Positions 34,558 through 43,821 of a stretch of 64,000 nt of DNA are shown here, in pieces. The DNA is from Phycisphaeraceae bacterium (GTDB lineage Bacteria; Planctomycetota; Phycisphaerae; Phycisphaerales; Phycisphaeraceae). Under the pieces are notes generated by a model. The model was not told the DNA's origin, did no database searches, and was given only the letters and a program-made list of their open reading frames with translations. The stretch spans positions 62,001 through 126,000 of the forward strand of contig JAJDCY010000021.1 in NCBI GenBank assembly GCA_029260595.1, written 5' to 3'. Numbering within the stretch: position 1 is the stretch's first letter; the number at the start of each line of letters is the position of its first letter. The translations under genes were made by a program, and so were the position numbers.

Positions 34558-36348
34558 ATGCATATTCTAGGATTCGATTGTTACGGGCACGACGCCGCCG
34601 CGGCTATCGTCCGCGACGGCGACATGCTGGGCCTGGTCGAAGAAGAGCGCTTCCTCCGCAAGAAGCACGTCGCCGACTTCCCACTGCACTCGATCAACTG
34701 GTGCTGCGACATCGCGGGCATCAAGCCCAGCGAGCTCGACCACATCGTCTATTACTGGGACCCCAAGCTCGCACGCATGGAACGCGCCTGGTACCTCCTG
34801 CGCAACTTCCCCAAGAGCCTGGGCCTGCTCAAGAGTCGCGGCGACAAAGAGAAGTTGATGCGCCGCCTCCCCCAGACGCTCAACGAGCAGCTCGGGCTCA
34901 CCGGCAAAACGAAGATCCACTTCGCCCAGCACCACCTCTGCCACGCGGCCAGTTCGTTCCTCACCAGCAAGTTTGACGAAGCCGCGATCATGACCATCGA
35001 CGCCGCCGGCGAGTGGGACTGCACATGGCTCGGCCGAGGCAAAGGCCTGGACATGACCTGCCTCAAGACCCAGCACTTCCCCAACTCGATCGGGTTGGTC
35101 TACGGTGCGGTCACCGAGTTCGTCGGATTCCGCTTCGCCTCCGGCGAGGGCAAGGTCATGGGCCTGGCCCCGTACGGCGACCCGCAGCGATACATCGATA
35201 TCTTCCGCGACATCATCAAGACCAAACCCAACGGCGAGTACGAGGTTGATCTGTCGTACTTCACCTACCAGTACCTTGGCCGGCCAAATTGGTTTAGCCA
35301 GAAATTCTACGACCGACTCGGGCCGCCGCGCGAACAGGGCGACGGCGATCTTTCGCAACACTACATGGACGTCACCGCAGCCGTGCAACTTCGCACCGAA
35401 GAGATCGGCCTGCACATGGCCAGGTGGCTGCGCGAGACGACGGGACTGAACAAAGTCTGCCTCGCCGGCGGTGTCTGCCTCAACTCCGTGATGAACGGCC
35501 GCATCCTGCTCGAAGGTGTGTTCGACGAAGTCGTCGTCCAACCCGCCGCCAACGACGCCGGCACCGCCTTGGGTGCCTGCTACTGGCTGTGGAACACCGT
35601 GATGCGCCAGCCGCGCACCTACGTCTTCGATCACGCCTACTTCGGCCCGACGATCGAAGAGGCTTCGATCGAATCCACCATCTCTCAGATGATCAGCCCG
35701 GACAAAGAAGTCGGCTATGAGAAGGTCGATGACCCGTCGGCCCTGGCGGCCAAGATGCTCTCCGAGGGCAAAATCATCGGCTGGATCCAGGACCGCATGG
35801 AAATGGGCCCCCGCGCACTGGGCAACCGCTCGATCCTCGCCGACCCGCGAACATCAGAGATGAAAGACCTTGTCAACGCACGCGTTAAGTTCCGCGAAGG
35901 GTTCCGCCCCTTCGCCCCCAGCGTGCTCGAAGACAAGACCGGCGAATGGTTTGTCTCAAATTATCCTTCCCCCTACATGATCCTCGTGTATGATGTGTTA
36001 CCGGATAAAAAGGCTTTGATTCCGGCAGTTACACATGTTGACGGGACGGGGAGGGTCCAGAGCGTCAGCAAACAGCACAACCCGAAGTACTACCGCCTGA
36101 TCGAGGAGTTCGAGAAGATCACCGGCGTGCCCGTCGTGTTGAACACCAGCTTCAACATCCGCGGACAGCCGATCGTCCACGAACCCGACCAGGCCATCGA
36201 GTGCTTCCTGACCACCGGGATGGACGCACTGTTCCTCGGCAACCACGTGCTGACTAAGAAGACCGAGTCAGCCGCCAAGGAAATGAGCGAAGAACAACTA
36301 GTCGCAGCGCACGCCAGCGCCGCGGCGAAAGACAACGAAGGCCCGTAA
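34558..36348 (+). CDS. Carbamoyltransferase, NodU/CmcH family
   Basis: A 596-residue two-domain enzyme that moves a carbamoyl group from carbamoyl phosphate, through an adenylate, to a hydroxyl group. The N-terminal Kae1-like domain begins ILGFDCYGHDAAAAI and has the metal site HHLCHA (residues 125-130). DAAGEWDCTW and GEGKVMGLAPYG are also typical. The C-terminal YrdC-like domain has RMEMGPRALGNRSILADPR near residue 420 and VLNTSFNIRGQPIV. GGGGAAGA precedes the ATG. Relatives decorate Nod factors, antibiotics and glycans; the neighbouring glycosyltransferases make a sugar acceptor plausible. Confidence 0.92.
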   Translation: MHILGFDCYGHDAAAAIVRDGDMLGLVEEERFLRKKHVADFPLHSINWCCDIAGIKPSELDHIVYYWDPKLARMERAWYLLRNFPKSLGLLKSRGDKEKLMRRLPQTLNEQLGLTGKTKIHFAQHHLCHAASSFLTSKFDEAAIMTIDAAGEWDCTWLGRGKGLDMTCLKTQHFPNSIGLVYGAVTEFVGFRFASGEGKVMGLAPYGDPQRYIDIFRDIIKTKPNGEYEVDLSYFTYQYLGRPNWFSQKFYDRLGPPREQGDGDLSQHYMDVTAAVQLRTEEIGLHMARWLRETTGLNKVCLAGGVCLNSVMNGRILLEGVFDEVVVQPAANDAGTALGACYWLWNTVMRQPRTYVFDHAYFGPTIEEASIESTISQMISPDKEVGYEKVDDPSALAAKMLSEGKIIGWIQDRMEMGPRALGNRSILADPRTSEMKDLVNARVKFREGFRPFAPSVLEDKTGEWFVSNYPSPYMILVYDVLPDKKALIPAVTHVDGTGRVQSVSKQHNPKYYRLIEEFEKITGVPVVLNTSFNIRGQPIVHEPDQAIECFLTTGMDALFLGNHVLTKKTESAAKEMSEEQLVAAHASAAAKDNEGP

Positions 36349-36436
36349 CCGGGCCACCACCCACCGCGTTGACGGTGGACCACCGGGCGGACAACACCCC
36401 CGCGTGGATTCGGTTGGAGTGAGTGGAGTTTCTAGC

Positions 36437-36455
36437 TGCGGGCATCGTGCCCGCA
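36437..36455 (+). promoter_or_regulatory. Hairpin 23 bases before the radical SAM gene
   Basis: A perfect 8-base-pair stem TGCGGGCA/TGCCCGCA with a 3-base loop between the carbamoyltransferase and radical SAM genes. It has no T run, so it is not an intrinsic terminator; it could be an mRNA processing or translation-control site. Confidence 0.45.
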
Positions 36456-36478
36456 TGGATCACCCAAAGGGGAAAGCT

Positions 36479-38104
36479 ATGTCCGATGTCCTGATCGTCA
36501 ACCCACCGTCACCCGACGGCCACATCTATATCCGCGACATGTGTCGCTGGGGCCGCAAGAGCCGCGAGAAGATGATCTGGCCGCAGTCATCGCTGGCCTA
36601 CCTCGCCGCCGTCGTCCCCGACGACATGACCGTGCGCATCATCGACGCCATCGCCGAGGAGATGTCGCCCGACGACTTCAAACTCGAGATCGAGCGCGAG
36701 AACCCCAAGTTCTACGTCTCGTACGTCACCGGCACGACGTTCCAGATGGACGCCAAGGGCATCCAGTGGGCCAAGGAAAACGGCGCGACCACCATCGCCG
36801 TCGGCACCCACGTCTCGGCCGTACCTCAAAACACCATCGAGCTCATCCCCGAGCTCGATTATGTGATCCGCCATGAGCCGGAGATGACCTTTAAGGACAT
36901 CATCAGCCACACGCTCAAGGGCAGTGAGCCCAACGACATCCTGGGCATCGCGTATCGCGGCGAAGAGGGCAAGAGCCTGCTCAGCCCCGACCGCCCGCTG
37001 CTCGAGACCCTGGACGAGCTGCCGATCCCCAAGCAGCACCTGCTGCCGCTGGACAAATACAAGATGCCGTTCCTCGGCTCGCGCTACGTCTGGGTGCTGA
37101 CCAACCGCGGCTGCCCGTACTCGTGCACATACTGCTTCGAGGGCGTGGTCTGGGGCAAGAGTGTCCGCCACCGCAGCCCCGAATCCATCTACGAAGAACT
37201 GGTCTACCTCTCCGAGCACAACGTCCACAACGTGCTGTTCCTGGCCGACCTGTTCACCGACCGCAGCAACCACAAGAACCTCGAAAAACTCTGCAACATG
37301 ATCATCGACAACGGCCTGAAGGTCCGCTGGACCTGCAACAGCCGCGTCGACACGCTCACCGAACCGATCGCCCGCAAGATGAAGGAAGCCGGCTGCTGGC
37401 TGATCGCCTTCGGCGTCGAGTCCGGCTCGCAGACGGTCCTGGACAACGTCAACAAAGACGCCAAGGTCGAGCAGGCTCGCGACACGCTGAACCTGTGCAA
37501 CCGACTCGGCATCAAGACCTGGGCCTACTTCATCATCGGGCTGCCCGGCGAGAACAAGCAGACCGTCCGCGAGACGATCGACTTCGCCAAGAGCTGCCCG
37601 ATCGACATCGCGCTCTTCCACGTCGCCATGCCGTACGCCGGCACGGAGTTCTACTTCCAAGCCGTCGCCAACGGCTGGCTGAACACCAACGACTGGAAGC
37701 ACTTTGACATGAACGACTCGTCCGTGGTCGAGTACGACGACTTCACCTCGGCAGAGATCCTCAAAGCGACCAAGCAGGCGTTCCGCGAGTTCTACTTCCG
37801 ACCCTCCCAGATGCTCCGCATGAGCAAGATGATGCTCTCCGGCCGTGACCTGAGCATGATCTGGGACGTCGCCAAGAACTTCATGGGCTGGATCTTCTCC
37901 AAGAAGGAAGACCGCGTCGTGCCCAAGGCCCTCCAGGGTGCGCCGGAGCTGACCGAAAACGTCAACCCCGAAGACGCCCGCAAAGCCCTGCACTCGCTGC
38001 CGGTCATCGAGGCGCCGCGCACCGATGCGTCGACCGCCAAGCCACGCCACAAGGGCGTGCAGGAAGCGGCCACACGGCAGGCCAACGAGTCGATCCCCGG
38101 CTAA
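36479..38104 (+). CDS. Radical SAM enzyme with N-terminal B12-binding-type domain
   Basis: A 541-residue enzyme. An N-terminal domain with the HVSAVPQNTIELIPELDYVI and RHEPEMTF pattern (about 111-138) is like the cobalamin-binding domain of the BchE/P-methylase group, although its classical D-x-H-x-x-G is not visible. The iron-sulfur motif is Cys212-x3-Cys216-x2-Cys219 in CPYSCTYC. WAYFIIGLPGE is the usual GxIxGxxE-type late strand. A C-terminal tail of about 70 residues is polar. Family members methylate unactivated carbons or remodel rings. The start at ATG 36479 has AAAGGGG 8 bases upstream. A terminator follows 29 bases downstream, so it ends the cluster. Confidence 0.85.
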   Translation: MSDVLIVNPPSPDGHIYIRDMCRWGRKSREKMIWPQSSLAYLAAVVPDDMTVRIIDAIAEEMSPDDFKLEIERENPKFYVSYVTGTTFQMDAKGIQWAKENGATTIAVGTHVSAVPQNTIELIPELDYVIRHEPEMTFKDIISHTLKGSEPNDILGIAYRGEEGKSLLSPDRPLLETLDELPIPKQHLLPLDKYKMPFLGSRYVWVLTNRGCPYSCTYCFEGVVWGKSVRHRSPESIYEELVYLSEHNVHNVLFLADLFTDRSNHKNLEKLCNMIIDNGLKVRWTCNSRVDTLTEPIARKMKEAGCWLIAFGVESGSQTVLDNVNKDAKVEQARDTLNLCNRLGIKTWAYFIIGLPGENKQTVRETIDFAKSCPIDIALFHVAMPYAGTEFYFQAVANGWLNTNDWKHFDMNDSSVVEYDDFTSAEILKATKQAFREFYFRPSQMLRMSKMMLSGRDLSMIWDVAKNFMGWIFSKKEDRVVPKALQGAPELTENVNPEDARKALHSLPVIEAPRTDASTAKPRHKGVQEAATRQANESIPG

Positions 38105-38133
38105 ACCGGGCGACCCAAACAAATATCACCACG

Positions 38134-38166
38134 ACTCCCCGTGACAATCTCACGGGGAGTTTTTTT
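38134..38166 (+). terminator. Rho-independent terminator of the carbamoyltransferase-radical SAM cluster
   Basis: A perfect 11-base-pair stem (ACTCCCCGTGA at 38134-38144 with TCACGGGGAGT at 38150-38160), a 5-base loop and six T residues. Its A/G-rich reverse side also closes off the convergent oxidase operon just before eboE ends. Confidence 0.95.
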
Positions 38167-38171
38167 CGCGA

Positions 38172-39389
38172 TTACCCGCCCGAACCCGCGGCGCCCTGCG
38201 CGATCGCCCCAACCCACTCCACCTCGCGCGCCATCCCCTGCGCAATCCCGCCCTCGACAACACCCCCCGGCAACACCGACCACGCATACGTCTCGATCTC
38301 GTAGTGACGGGTCCGCCGCGCGCCCGAATCGCCATGCGTCAACAACCCGATGAACTCACCCACGCTGTCCTGCGTCGTCCCCAATGCTCCGATGCGATCC
38401 AGAAACAACGGGACATGAAAGTGAACCCTCCAATGCCCCACCGGCGACTGATCGCGCCCGCGCTCCGCCAGCGCCTGCGGCAGGTCCTCGTAGAACCGCG
38501 TCGCCCCGTCACAGAGCTGCACCACCGTCTGGTGCAGGTAACGATCCTCTGCGAACCGTCCTAACTGCGCCAGCGCCTCCGCCCGCTCACCGGCCCCCAT
38601 CCGATCAAACCGCACGTCCAACGCCGACGATAGCTGCACCTTCCCCACCGCGATCCCCGCCGATTCATACGCCCGCAGCGCATCGGCCTGCTCTTCAAAC
38701 ATCACAGCCGCATGGCACACGTCGTGACACACGCGCAGGTATCGCCGAGTGCGTTCCGCATTGCCCAACGGGTCCAGGTGTTGCGTGAACAGCTCCACCA
38801 CATCCGCGCTCGTCGCCAGGCGACACCCCGGCTCCGGCTCAAGGTCCAGGTGGATCAAGCGCCCCGTGTCTTTCTCGAGTTGCTCCAGCCTCTCGACCAC
38901 CGACACCAACCGCGAACACGCCCCGGCCAACACCCGATCATCGCGCCCCCAACCAATCGGCACCGTTGAGATACTCCCCTCACGCTCACCCTCAGCACCC
39001 GCGCCCAGTAGCCCCGACAGAATCTCGACAAGATCCAGCGTGTATTGCATCCGCCGCGCATCCGCCCAGCCCGGCTCGTACACCCGATGCTTCACCACCG
39101 CACCATGAAAGTCTGCCTGCGGAAACCCGTTGATCGTAAACACACACAACCCGCGCTCGCCGAGCCACTCGCGCATGTGCGCTACCTGCCCCTGACCAAC
39201 AATCTCCCGCGCCGTGTCCGCCGGCAACCACAACCCAACCCCCATCGCCTCACCGGGACAAACCACCGCCTTCGCCGCCAGCGCATACCGCTGCAGGTTC
39301 TCGAGCACCTGCGCATACCCCGACGCGGGATGCACGTTCCCGCAATAACCCAGCAACAGATCCGACCCCAGCGCATGCAACATAGCCAT
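38172..39389 (-). CDS. EboE-like TIM-barrel protein
   Basis: A 405-residue protein. LLGYCGNVHPASGYAQVL at the N-terminus and the following VCPGEAMGVGLWLP are the features I associate with EboE, a xylose-isomerase-like TIM-barrel protein of the ebo (edb) clusters. HLDLEPEPGC gives a metal-like His-x-Asp-x-Glu, VCHDVCHAAVMFE another His/Asp set, and GHWRVHFHVPL a His cluster. In ebo clusters the protein acts with EboA-D and EboF, thought to move metabolites to the periplasm, but none of those genes is here. GAGG precedes the ATG. It is the last gene of the long reverse-strand block that holds the oxidase. Confidence 0.65.
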   Translation of the reverse strand: MAMLHALGSDLLLGYCGNVHPASGYAQVLENLQRYALAAKAVVCPGEAMGVGLWLPADTAREIVGQGQVAHMREWLGERGLCVFTINGFPQADFHGAVVKHRVYEPGWADARRMQYTLDLVEILSGLLGAGAEGEREGSISTVPIGWGRDDRVLAGACSRLVSVVERLEQLEKDTGRLIHLDLEPEPGCRLATSADVVELFTQHLDPLGNAERTRRYLRVCHDVCHAAVMFEEQADALRAYESAGIAVGKVQLSSALDVRFDRMGAGERAEALAQLGRFAEDRYLHQTVVQLCDGATRFYEDLPQALAERGRDQSPVGHWRVHFHVPLFLDRIGALGTTQDSVGEFIGLLTHGDSGARRTRHYEIETYAWSVLPGGVVEGGIAQGMAREVEWVGAIAQGAAGSGG

Positions 39390-39445
39390 CGAGCCTCACA
39401 CCCGGCCCGCTCCCAAACAACCGAACACGGCTGAAAATCCTACCC

Positions 39446-40492
39446 CTATCCCACACCGCCGCCGCCCGCGCCGCCGTCCAACCGATCACCCGTCAAATCC
39501 AAAAACACATCCTCAAGCGTAGGCCGCCCGAACGACACGCGCTGCACCCGCTCACCAAACTCGTTCGCGATCGCCCCGACAACCTCCGCACCGCCCGCGC
39601 GCCGCATCTGCACACGCCCGGCCACCACCCGCGGCTCACCGCCGACCTCCCACGGCCCGAACCGCTCTGCGATCGCCCCCGCCAACTCCCGATCGGTCTC
39701 GCCCTCACCACTCTGCTCGGCCGGCTCAACCGCAATCACGTCCCCACCAACCGCGCCCTTCAAACGCGCCGGCGTATCCACACCGACCAGCCGCCCACCG
39801 GCCAGGATCGCCAAGCGATCGCACCGCTCGGCCTCATCCATCAGGTGCGTCGTAATCAAAACCGTCACCCCCGCATCGCGCCGCACCCGGTCAAGGTAGT
39901 CGCTCAATCCGCGTCGCGCCGCCGGGTCCAACCCGGTTGACGGCTCATCAAGCAGTAACAGCCGCGGGCGGTGAAGCATCGCCTTGGCCAACTCCGCCCG
40001 CCGCTTGAGCCCGCCGCTAAGCGTCTCCACCAAACTGCCCGCGCGATCGGCAAGCCCGAACCGCTCAAGCTCCTCATCAATCCGCGCCCACAACCGCGCA
40101 CCGCTGAGCCCATACAGATTCCCCTGGTGCGTCAGGTTCTCCGCCACCGTCAACTTCCCATCCAGACTCGGGTGCTGAAACACAACACCAAGCCGCGCCC
40201 GCACACGATCCGCCCGCTCGACGACATCGTCGCCGAACACCAGCGCCCGCCCACCCGTCGGGACGAGTACGGTCGACAATATCTTAAATAACGTTGTCTT
40301 CCCGCCACCGTTCGGGCCGAGCACCCCGAACACCTCTCCCGCCCGCACATCAAAGCTCACCCCACCCAACGCATCGCGCGACCCATCCCCCACCGACCCC
40401 TCGCCGGCCCCCCGCTTGCGCTTACGCCCCACCGCATACCGGTGCACCAACTCCCGCACACTCACCGCCGCGGGCTGTTGATCCTGCCCCAT
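39446..40492 (-). CDS. ABC transporter ATP-binding protein (DrrA/NatA type)
   Basis: A 348-residue ATPase with Walker A GPNGGGKTT, Q-loop VVFQHPSLDGKL, signature LSGGLKRRAELAKAML, Walker B LLLLDEPSTGLDP and H-loop TTHLMDEAE. A C-terminal extension of about 100 residues follows the ATPase core, as in DrrA-type exporters. An acidic/basic Arg-Lys-Arg-Lys-Arg stretch sits near residue 25. The permease gene is not beside it. The ATG at 40492 has GGAGG eight bases upstream; an in-frame GTG at 40507 is less likely. Genes for similar ATPases often sit beside terminal oxidase operons, but the cargo is unknown. Confidence 0.85.
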   Translation of the reverse strand: MGQDQQPAAVSVRELVHRYAVGRKRKRGAGEGSVGDGSRDALGGVSFDVRAGEVFGVLGPNGGGKTTLFKILSTVLVPTGGRALVFGDDVVERADRVRARLGVVFQHPSLDGKLTVAENLTHQGNLYGLSGARLWARIDEELERFGLADRAGSLVETLSGGLKRRAELAKAMLHRPRLLLLDEPSTGLDPAARRGLSDYLDRVRRDAGVTVLITTHLMDEAERCDRLAILAGGRLVGVDTPARLKGAVGGDVIAVEPAEQSGEGETDRELAGAIAERFGPWEVGGEPRVVAGRVQMRRAGGAEVVGAIANEFGERVQRVSFGRPTLEDVFLDLTGDRLDGGAGGGGVG

Positions 40493-40513
40493 CGCCCCCG
40501 CCTCCACGCCCGA

Positions 40514-40948
40514 TCAATATGCGTCGTCGTAACCCGCATCGTCTTCGTCGCCACCATCATCGTGCCCGTGCTCGCCTCCGCCATCGCCATCGCCATGATC
40601 CACCTCATACGACCCGATGGCTGTGACCTGATTCCGCGCCTGCGGCTTGAGCGTCATTGTATCGGTCAAAATCGCCAGCACCCCGCCCGTCGCCAGGAAA
40701 AACGGCACGATCGCCAACACCACGATGATCTGTTTCTCAAACTTCAAGTGCATGAAGTAGATCATCACAATCGCGGCTTTGGGCAGCGTGAATACCAGGA
40801 TCAAAATCACCAGCGCATACTTGGGGATGAACTGGTGCTTCACCCAAATGTCATACAACACCACCTCCGCCGCGGTCAGCGCCAACAACGCCAAAAACAG
40901 CGACCACAACGGCAACCGATGACTACCCGATCGAGCATTCGCGCTCAT
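40514..40948 (-). CDS. Cytochrome c oxidase subunit IV (CtaF/CyoD type)
   Basis: A 144-residue protein with three transmembrane segments. PKAAIVMIYFMHLKFE near residue 57 is the family signature. The final 35 residues are a soluble tail rich in Asp, Gly, His and Tyr. This small subunit stabilises the oxidase complex and binds no cofactor. It follows subunit III at 69 bases and precedes the ABC ATPase at 22 bases. Confidence 0.88.
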   Translation of the reverse strand: MSANARSGSHRLPLWSLFLALLALTAAEVVLYDIWVKHQFIPKYALVILILVFTLPKAAIVMIYFMHLKFEKQIIVVLAIVPFFLATGGVLAILTDTMTLKPQARNQVTAIGSYEVDHGDGDGGGEHGHDDGGDEDDAGYDDAY

Positions 40949-41017
40949 GCGTTACCTTTCAATCACTGCCCGCCGCGTGCACCCGATGTCGCCACCTGAC
41001 GCGCCGACCCGACACGC

Positions 41018-41662
41018 CTACATCAGATACACAATCGCGAACAACAGGATCCAAACCAGGTCGACGAAGTGCCAGTACAACCCGGTGAACTCGACCGGCG
41101 CGTACTTCTTCGGCCCGAAGCACCCGCGCCAGCCCATCACCGTCAGCACCGCCATCGCCACAACCCCGAGAAAAACGTGCAGCCCGTGAAACCCGGTCAT
41201 CGCGTAAAAACAACTCCCGAAGATGTCCGAGTCCGGCCGCATCCCCTCGTGCACAAACAACGCGTAATACTCATACGCCTGCACACCCACGAACACGGCC
41301 CCGAACAGCGTCGTCAGGAACAACCCCCAGTTGCCCGCCGCACGCTTGCCCTCCTGAATCGACTGCAGCGCCCACACCAGCGTCACGCTCGAACAGATCA
41401 GCAAGAACGTGTTCGCCGCTGTCAGCGGGATGTTCAGCGGGTAGTCCGCCGCTGTCGGGTCCGCCCACGTGTCCTGCCCGAACCGCAACACGATGTACGC
41501 CCCGATCAGACCCGTGAAAAACATCACCTCCGACCCGAGGAACAGCCACGTCGCGATCTTCCCGTTAAGGATCCCCGTCTTGAGCACCGACCCGTGCGCC
41601 ATCAACGGCGCCTCGCCGCCGCCCGCTTCACCCTGTGCCGATCCGTCTGCGTGTGACATCAT
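41018..41662 (-). CDS. coxC: Cytochrome c oxidase subunit III
   Basis: A 214-residue subunit with five transmembrane segments (short form, lacking the first two of the seven-helix type). TGLIGAYIVLRFGQ and TGFHGLHVFLGVVAM are conserved; the Glu/His of the latter region and FTGLYWHFVDLVWILLF at the C-terminus are diagnostic. It helps keep the proton-uptake path of subunit I stable. It lies in the oxidase block after heme O synthase. Confidence 0.93.
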   Translation of the reverse strand: MMSHADGSAQGEAGGGEAPLMAHGSVLKTGILNGKIATWLFLGSEVMFFTGLIGAYIVLRFGQDTWADPTAADYPLNIPLTAANTFLLICSSVTLVWALQSIQEGKRAAGNWGLFLTTLFGAVFVGVQAYEYYALFVHEGMRPDSDIFGSCFYAMTGFHGLHVFLGVVAMAVLTVMGWRGCFGPKKYAPVEFTGLYWHFVDLVWILLFAIVYLM

Positions 41663-41693
41663 TGCTCCGTTTTTATTCGCGGCCGTCGCCGCA

Positions 41694-42662
41694 TCAATGC
41701 CCCGACCCGCGGTCCGCGAGCATCAACGCGAACACCGCCGGCAGATACACCAGCGTAGCGTAAAACAACGCCCGCGCCCGACCCGCCGTCCGCCCGACCA
41801 GCAACGCCGCCGCGAACCCCACCGTCACCACCCCGGCCAGCAACGTCCCGAAAAAATACACATCCCCACACACCCCAATCACCGACGGCAGCAGGCTCAC
41901 CGGCACCAACGCCAGCGACCACACCAGCGTCTGCCGCAGCGTGCTCGTCCCCCCCGGATCCACCACCGGCAGCACCGCGATGCCCGCCGACGCGTACTCG
42001 TCCCGATACCGCCACGCGATCGCCAGAAAATGCGGCATCTGCCACACAAACAGCACCGCGAACATCAGCCACGCCTCCACCCCCAGCCGACCCGCCGCGC
42101 CCGTGTAACCCATCACCGGCGGCAACGCACCCGGCACCGCACCAACCACCGTCGCCAGACTGCTCCGCCGCTTCATCGGCGTGTACGCAGCTGCATAAAT
42201 CAATACAGTCGCCGCCGACAGCCCCGCCGTCAGCCAGTTCACTCCCAAACCCAACGTCAGCACACCCGCAGCGCACAACCCAACGCCCAACCCCGCCGCC
42301 GCGCCAACGCTCACCCGCCGCGCAGCCACAGGCCGACCCCGCGTCCGACCCATCAACGCATCCGTCTGATACTCATACGCCTGATTCAGCGCGCTCGCCC
42401 CCATGCAACTCAGCGCAACACCCAGCAGCGTCACCGCCAACGATGGCCACACCGCGACGACCCCGCCGCCGGCCCCCATCGCAAACCCGATGTACGCGGT
42501 CACCACCACCAGCAATGCCACCCGCCACTTGCACAACACCGAAACATCACCGCACAATGCATAAAAACGCGACGATACGCGATCATCACCGATCGCCTCG
42601 AACCCGCCGAGCACCGCCGACGCCCCCTCGCGAGTTTGTCCCGTCCCGGTTAGCTGCGTCAT
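41694..42662 (-). CDS. ctaB: Heme O synthase (protoheme IX farnesyltransferase)
   Basis: A 322-residue polytopic UbiA-family enzyme that attaches a farnesyl chain to heme B to give heme O. NQAYEYQTDALMGRTRGRP is the first aspartate-rich motif region, and YRDEYASAGIAVLP is the second. Nine or so hydrophobic segments follow. The start codon overlaps the stop of ctaA by four bases, so the two heme-modifying enzymes are co-translated. The order ctaA then ctaB fits the need for heme A in the oxidase encoded just upstream. Confidence 0.93.
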   Translation of the reverse strand: MTQLTGTGQTREGASAVLGGFEAIGDDRVSSRFYALCGDVSVLCKWRVALLVVVTAYIGFAMGAGGGVVAVWPSLAVTLLGVALSCMGASALNQAYEYQTDALMGRTRGRPVAARRVSVGAAAGLGVGLCAAGVLTLGLGVNWLTAGLSAATVLIYAAAYTPMKRRSSLATVVGAVPGALPPVMGYTGAAGRLGVEAWLMFAVLFVWQMPHFLAIAWRYRDEYASAGIAVLPVVDPGGTSTLRQTLVWSLALVPVSLLPSVIGVCGDVYFFGTLLAGVVTVGFAAALLVGRTAGRARALFYATLVYLPAVFALMLADRGSGH

Positions 42663-43750
42663 GCCACGGCCCCCCCGATCGCGCCCATCGAATCGTCAAC
42701 CGCCGCGCGATGGCTAGCCCCCGCGCCAACCCGCCCGCCAGGCCAGCGCGCACACACCGCCAGCGCCGCCGCGACGGCCAACAACAACGCCCCCGTCGCC
42801 TGGTGCGCCGTCGCCACTTCCGCGTTGAATCGCGATGGCCCCGTCCACACCACCAACACCCCCAACACAGGCTGCACCAACAACAGCGCCGCCATCATTG
42901 CCGCCGCACGACTCAACCCCACTGTCCGCCGCCGATCGCGCCCGACAACCGCAAGCAACCACACCACCGCTCCCACGACCACCGCCGCCCATGCCCGGTG
43001 CGCGAAGTGCGACCACACCTGCCCAACGCTGTAATACCCAACCTCCTCCTCATAAGGCCGAGCCTCGACCCACCCGTCCAACACCGCTTGCGAGACAGGC
43101 GGCAACCACCGCCCATAAGAAGTCGGGAAATCCGGGATCGCCAGTCGCGCCCCCGTGTGTCGCATCGCCGCGCCCAATACCAACTGCACCACCAGCACCG
43201 CAATCACCACCACCGACAACACACGCACCGGTCGACCCGCCGGCGCAACGGCCCGCGCCGAATTCGACCGCACCGCCGCGTACCGCCGCACCGCCAACGC
43301 CATCAGCACCGTCATGCAGAAAAATAGTTGCGCTAACACCCCGTGCGCCACCGCGAACCCGGTCGATAGTTCCGTCACCCGCAACCCGCCCATCACCCCC
43401 TGCACAATCACAACCACCAACACCGCCCCACCAAACCACCGCAGCCACGCCGGCCAACCGCGCTTCGCGCACAGCCCGACCAACACACCAATCGCCAACA
43501 TCCCCACCACGCTGCCGAGCAGCCGGTGCGTGTGCTCCCAGAAAACCCCGCCCTTCCACATCGACGGCGGGAACAAAAACATGTTCTGCTCAAAAGTCGT
43601 AGGCCAATCGGGCACCGCCAGCCCGACACCCTTGCTCGTCACCGTCCCGCCCAGCACCACCAACGCGAACGTCGTCACCGCCAGCGTCACCGCCAGCCGC
43701 GACAACCACACCCCCCCGCGATGGGATTGACCCTGATCCGTCACGCTCAA
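42659..43750 (-). CDS. ctaA: Heme A synthase
   Basis: A 363-residue membrane enzyme that oxidises the C8 methyl of heme O to the formyl group of heme A. Eight hydrophobic segments are arranged as two four-helix halves. FWEHTHRLLGSVVGM and FAVAHGVLAQL carry heme-binding His in the first half; WSHFAHRAWAAVV and TAHQATGALLLA carry those of the second. WPTTFEQNMFLFPPSMW lies in the first periplasmic loop. Both halves look intact. Followed by ctaB with a four-base overlap. Confidence 0.92.
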   Translation of the reverse strand: MSVTDQGQSHRGGVWLSRLAVTLAVTTFALVVLGGTVTSKGVGLAVPDWPTTFEQNMFLFPPSMWKGGVFWEHTHRLLGSVVGMLAIGVLVGLCAKRGWPAWLRWFGGAVLVVVIVQGVMGGLRVTELSTGFAVAHGVLAQLFFCMTVLMALAVRRYAAVRSNSARAVAPAGRPVRVLSVVVIAVLVVQLVLGAAMRHTGARLAIPDFPTSYGRWLPPVSQAVLDGWVEARPYEEEVGYYSVGQVWSHFAHRAWAAVVVGAVVWLLAVVGRDRRRTVGLSRAAAMMAALLLVQPVLGVLVVWTGPSRFNAEVATAHQATGALLLAVAAALAVCARWPGGRVGAGASHRAAVDDSMGAIGGAVA

Positions 43751-43821
43751 GCCCGCCTCGATAAGCGTTCGCTAGTCCCACAACACAACCCGCCCGTGCG
43801 TCGCCGCCGCCCCACCCCAGC

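Noticed and set aside
41694-42662. The UbiA-family gene considered as eboC of an ebo cluster
   Set aside because: It overlaps ctaA, lies inside the oxidase block and has the motifs of heme O synthase.
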